Positions 61,088 through 64,000 of a stretch of 64,000 bases of DNA are shown one piece after another. Below the pieces are notes generated by a model that did no database searches, was not told where the DNA came from, and worked only from the letters and a program-made list of their open reading frames with translations. The position numbers were made by a program, and so were the translations under genes. The DNA lies in contig NZ_CP194171.1 in NCBI RefSeq assembly GCF_050908845.1, forward strand, positions 1,984,001 to 2,048,000, written 5' to 3'. Position 1 is the stretch's first letter; each line of letters begins with the position of its first letter. Source of the DNA: Marinobacterium_D sp050908845 (lineage in GTDB: Bacteria > Pseudomonadota > Gammaproteobacteria > Pseudomonadales > Balneatricaceae).

Positions 61088-61996
61088 ATGTGGGATTATT
61101 CCGAAAAGGTTAAAGAACATTTTTACGATCCAAAGAATGCCGGTGCAGTCGAAGGCGCGAACGGGGTCGGTGATGTGGGCTCGATCAGCTGCGGTGATGC
61201 GCTGCGCCTGACCCTGAAGGTGGAACCGGAAACCGAGGTGATACTTGATGCGGGGTTCCAGACCTTCGGTTGTGGTTCCGCGATCGCCTCCTCATCCGCA
61301 CTGACCGAGATGATCAAGGGGATGACCCTGGACGACGCGCTGAAGATCAGCAACCAGGATATCGCCGACTACCTCGATGGCCTGCCGCCGGAGAAAATGC
61401 ACTGTTCGGTCATGGGGCGCGAAGCGCTGCAGGCGGCGGTAGCGAACTACCGTGGCGAGGTCTGGGAAGATGATCACGAAGAGGGCGCGCTGGTCTGCAA
61501 GTGCTTCGCCATCGATGAAGTGATGATCGAAGAAACCATCCGTGCCAACAGCCTGCACACTGTGGAAGAGGTCACCAACTACACCAAGGCCGGTGGTGGC
61601 TGCTCATCCTGCCATGAGGGTATCGAGAATATCCTCACCCGCGTGCTGGCTGAAAACGGTGAAACCTTTGTCGCTGGCGGCGCTGCCGTTGCTGCCAAGC
61701 CCGCTGCAGCAGCCAAGGCACCGGAATCACCGAAGATGGGTACCCTGGCCCGTATTCGCAAGATCGAAGCGGTGCTGGACTCAATCCGTCCGGCACTTCA
61801 GGCCGATGGCGGTGATGTGGAGCTGATCGATGTGGATGAGAAGAGCATCTACGTGAACCTGACCGGTGCCTGCACCGGCTGCCAGATGGCGGCGATGACC
61901 CTCGGCGGTATCCAGCAGCGCCTGATTGAGGAGCTGGGCGAGTTCGTTAAGGTTGTGCCGGTTTCCAAAGAATCACTGGTAAGCATGGGGGCCTGA
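61088..61996 (+). CDS. nifU: NifU, modular Fe-S scaffold
   Basis: This 302-residue protein has three domains. The N-terminal IscU-type scaffold has C35, C62 and C106 (SCGDALR, FGCGSA, HCSVMG). The central permanent [2Fe-2S] domain has C137, C139, C172 and C175. The C-terminal Nfu domain has C262 and C265 (CTGCQMAAMTLGGI), joined by an Ala/Pro linker (about 197-214). It builds clusters for NifH and NifDK using sulfur from NifS. Confidence 0.98.
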   Translation: MWDYSEKVKEHFYDPKNAGAVEGANGVGDVGSISCGDALRLTLKVEPETEVILDAGFQTFGCGSAIASSSALTEMIKGMTLDDALKISNQDIADYLDGLPPEKMHCSVMGREALQAAVANYRGEVWEDDHEEGALVCKCFAIDEVMIEETIRANSLHTVEEVTNYTKAGGGCSSCHEGIENILTRVLAENGETFVAGGAAVAAKPAAAAKAPESPKMGTLARIRKIEAVLDSIRPALQADGGDVELIDVDEKSIYVNLTGACTGCQMAAMTLGGIQQRLIEELGEFVKVVPVSKESLVSMGA

Positions 61997-61998
61997 TC

Positions 61999-63207
61999 AT
62001 GAGCGATATTTACCTCGACAATAACGCAACCACCATGGTCGACCCGATCGTGTTTGAGGAGATAAAACCTTACTTCTGTGAGCAGTTCGGTAACCCCTCT
62101 TCACTGCACAACTTCGGTAACAAGGTGGGCTTCGCGCTGAAAAAGGCACGCAAGCAGGTACAGGATCTGCTCGGCGCCGAGCATGACTCCGAGATCATCT
62201 TTACCTCCTGCGGTACCGAGTCGGACTCCACGGCGATTCTGTCTGCACTCAAGGCGCAGCCGGAGCGTAAGGAGATCATCACCACCGTGGTGGAACACCC
62301 GGCGGTACTGACCCTGTGTGAGCATCTGGAAACCGAGGGCTACACCGTTCACTGGCTGGAGGTGGATTCAAAGGGCCGCCTCGACCTGGACAAGTACAAG
62401 TCCCTGCTCAGCGACAAGGTGGCGATTGTCAGCGTCATGTGGGCCAACAACGAGAGCGGTACCCTGTTCCCGGTTGAAGAGATGGCACAGATGGCGGCTG
62501 AAGCCGGCGTCATGTTCCATACCGATGCGGTGCAGGCGGTCGGCAAGGTGCCCATCAACCTGAAAGACAGTGCCATCAGCATGCTGTCCCTGTCGGGCCA
62601 CAAGCTGCACGCACCCAAGGGCATAGGTGTACTCTATCTGCGTCGTGGCGTGCGCTATCGCCCGCTGCTGCGCGGTGGTCACCAGGAGCGCGGCCGTCGC
62701 GCCGGTACCGAGAACGCGGCTGCGATCGTCGGCCTCGGTAAAGCCTGTGAACTGGCCGGCTTGCACATGGAGTTCGAGAACACCCAGGTGAAGGCGATGC
62801 GCGACCGCCTGCAGGAAGGGCTGCTGGCCGCTATCCCGAACTGCTTCCCCACCGGCGATCCGGATAACCGTCTGCCGAATACCGCCAGCATCGCATTCGA
62901 GTACATCGAGGGTGAAGCGATCCTGCTGCTGCTTAACAAGGTAGGTATCGCCGCATCGTCCGGCTCCGCCTGTACCTCAGGTTCCCTGGAGCCCTCCCAC
63001 GTGATGCGGGCCATGGGAATCCCGTACACCGCGGCCCACGGCACCGTACGGTTCTCCTTCTCTCGCTACAACACCATGGAAGAGGTGGAGAGGGTGATCA
63101 AAGAGGTACCGCCCATCGTCGCCAAGTTGCGCAAGCTGTCACCTTACTGGGGTGACAACGGCCCGGTGGAAAATCCGGACGAGGCATTCGCACCGGTTTA
63201 CGCTTAA
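61999..63207 (+). CDS. nifS: NifS, cysteine desulfurase
   Basis: This 402-residue PLP enzyme releases sulfur from cysteine for nitrogenase cluster assembly. K202 in SLSGHKLHAPKG binds PLP and C325 in SSGSACTSGSLEPSHVM is the active thiol. It starts 2 bases after nifU. Standard NifS length. Confidence 0.98.
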   Translation: MSDIYLDNNATTMVDPIVFEEIKPYFCEQFGNPSSLHNFGNKVGFALKKARKQVQDLLGAEHDSEIIFTSCGTESDSTAILSALKAQPERKEIITTVVEHPAVLTLCEHLETEGYTVHWLEVDSKGRLDLDKYKSLLSDKVAIVSVMWANNESGTLFPVEEMAQMAAEAGVMFHTDAVQAVGKVPINLKDSAISMLSLSGHKLHAPKGIGVLYLRRGVRYRPLLRGGHQERGRRAGTENAAAIVGLGKACELAGLHMEFENTQVKAMRDRLQEGLLAAIPNCFPTGDPDNRLPNTASIAFEYIEGEAILLLLNKVGIAASSGSACTSGSLEPSHVMRAMGIPYTAAHGTVRFSFSRYNTMEEVERVIKEVPPIVAKLRKLSPYWGDNGPVENPDEAFAPVYA

Positions 63208-63229
63208 CAGCCTCATCTTGGCTGACTGA

Positions 63230-63256
63230 AACGGAGGCTCTCGGGCCTCCGTTTTT
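63230..63256 (+). terminator. Intrinsic terminator after nifS
   Basis: The stem AACGGAGGC (63230-63238) / GCCTCCGTT (63245-63253) is followed by TTT. It ends the iscA-nifU-nifS transcript and closes the nif cluster in this window. Confidence 0.92.
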
Positions 63257-63424
63257 CGTTTCTGTATACCAGCTCCAATGTTCACCCTGTCCTGCGTCCT
63301 GCGTCTGTATTGTCGGTTTTAGTCCGAAATAACCCTGCACTATGATCAGGAATACCCGTAATACAGAATCGGATGAATATTCATACTGATGTGGTTCCGA
63401 GTGGATTGCTGTTGATGCATTACA

Positions 63425-63459
63425 CTTTTCGTAACTGCTAATAAAGCAGCTACGAAAAG
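63425..63459. repeat. Inverted repeat with 14-base arms
   Basis: CTTTTCGTAACTGC (63425-63438) pairs with GCAGCTACGAAAAG (63446-63459) at 13 of 14 bases, loop TAATAAA. There is no U-run, so it is operator-, cruciform- or attenuator-like. A second palindrome, GAAAAGA-TC-TCTTTTC, lies at 63491-63506. Confidence 0.6.
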
Positions 63460-63658
63460 CTCTTCGTGTGAGCTACGGCCTGTTTACTGCGAAAAGATCT
63501 CTTTTCCAGGAGGTGTATCGACAGTCCGTTCGGTTTCCTTGCGACTGAAATCCATTCAGCTTACAAGCCAGCCAGCCCACACTGGTGGGCCCAAAATCTA
63601 ATTGTGCCCGCCGTACGCGTATTCCACGCAGAAGAATAAGAAAGTGGAGGCATGTGTT

Positions 63659-64000
63659 ATGGCTGAACTCAAGGTTCGCTCTCTGAGCGGCGATTCAATT
63701 GCGCTTAACGAAGAACAACTGTCCCAACTGCAGGGGATGATCCACGGCCAGGTGCTGTGTCCCGGCGATTTGGAATATGACAGCGCCAGAGAGATCTGGA
63801 ATGCGATGATCGACAGAAAACCGGGGCTGATTGTCGTCTGTTCCGGCACGGCTGATGTGATGAACGCAGTCTCATTCGCGCGCCAGAATAACCTGCTGGT
63901 ATCGGTGCGCGGCGCAGGTCACAACATCGCCGGCAAATCGCTGTCAGACGGTGCCATGCTGATCGACCTCAGTGCCCTGAGATCGGTCCGGGTCGATCCC
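63659..64000 (+). CDS. FAD-linked (PCMH-type) oxidase, N-terminal part, runs off the window
   Basis: The start ATG at 63659 is preceded by GTGGAGG (63643-63649). The visible 114 residues contain the covalent or non-covalent FAD-binding motif VSVRGAGHNIAGKSLSDGAM, then LIDLSALRSVRVDP. It belongs to the BBE-like or PCMH FAD oxidases. The His in RGAGHN is the usual covalent FAD attachment residue. It is separated from nifS by a terminator, so is not part of the nif operon. Confidence 0.85.
   Translation, partial: MAELKVRSLSGDSIALNEEQLSQLQGMIHGQVLCPGDLEYDSAREIWNAMIDRKPGLIVVCSGTADVMNAVSFARQNNLLVSVRGAGHNIAGKSLSDGAMLIDLSALRSVRVDP

Larger units (their letters stand above)
63208..63658. other. Non-coding region after nifS
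   Basis: This 451-base gap holds the nifS terminator and then AT-rich DNA with a strong inverted repeat at 63425-63459 and a small one at 63491-63506. It probably contains the promoter and operator of the FAD-oxidase gene. I see no intact gene. Confidence 0.5.

Overview
The window looks like a free-living, nitrogen-fixing gammaproteobacterium. The nitrogenase region follows the Azotobacter / Pseudomonas stutzeri plan: rnf diverging from nifLA, NifA controlled by NifL, lrv after nifY, and a nif-specific IscA before nifUS. Elsewhere lie a LapA/LapD/LapG adhesin system, YcaO, and hydrogenase maturation gene hypE. A marine or estuarine Oceanospirillales-like host is plausible, but this is inference; no rRNA or other taxonomic marker is present.

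Layout. 1-2.5 kb: the end of a hyp (hydrogenase maturation) operon and an unrecognised membrane protein. 2.9-5.3 kb: a leftward operon of FecR-domain protein, OmpA-like lipoprotein and TolC-like outer-membrane channel. 5.3-9.8 kb: housekeeping and orphan genes (SpmAB-like, ProC-like, glycosyltransferase) and a decayed duplication. 9.88-10.15 kb: tRNA-Pro and two identical tRNA-Asn genes. 10.3-12 kb: ycaO. 12.5-23.8 kb: a 2870-residue adhesin with sixteen identical 109-residue repeats, facing lapG and lapD. 24.1-29.5 kb: leftward rnfABCDGEH. 29.8-33 kb: nifL-nifA. 33.3-39.3 kb: nifB, fdxN, nifO, nifQ, a SagB-type oxidoreductase, an ankyrin protein, monothiol glutaredoxin, BolA and two small genes. 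40.1-40.9 kb: a SIR2-like gene transcribed away from nifH. 41.3-47.6 kb: nifHDKTY, a small ORF and lrv. 47.6-53.9 kb: a non-nif island (etfAB, a TMADH/DgcA-like flavoenzyme, TetR, NfeD, stomatin-like). 54.2-60.5 kb: nifEN, nifX, DUF269 and DUF683 genes, two ferredoxins and three poorly known genes. 60.7-63.2 kb: nif iscA, nifU, nifS. 63.66 kb to the end: the start of an FAD-linked oxidase.

How it fits together. Matches to the sigma-54 -24/-12 promoter (TGGCAC-N5-TTGCA) lie before rnfA, nifL, nifB, the SIR2-like gene, nifH, nifE and nif iscA. NifA upstream activator sites (TGT-N10-ACA) lie in each of the corresponding intergenic regions. One NifA regulon therefore joins electron supply (Rnf, ferredoxins), Fe-S assembly (IscA, NifU, NifS, Grx4/BolA), cofactor synthesis (NifB, Q, E, N, X) and the nitrogenase proteins (NifH, D, K). 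nifV, nifW, nifZ and nifM are not in the window; a terminator closes the cluster right after nifS.

The most notable points are: the SIR2-like gene sharing the nifH control region and apparently lacking the catalytic His; a higher-order eight-unit duplication inside the adhesin repeats, with only silent differences detected; a doubled retention module on the adhesin; a SagB-type oxidoreductase inside the nifB operon; and 16-bp phased repeats at 2682-2745. All calls come from reading the sequence and recalled family knowledge; no database search was run.
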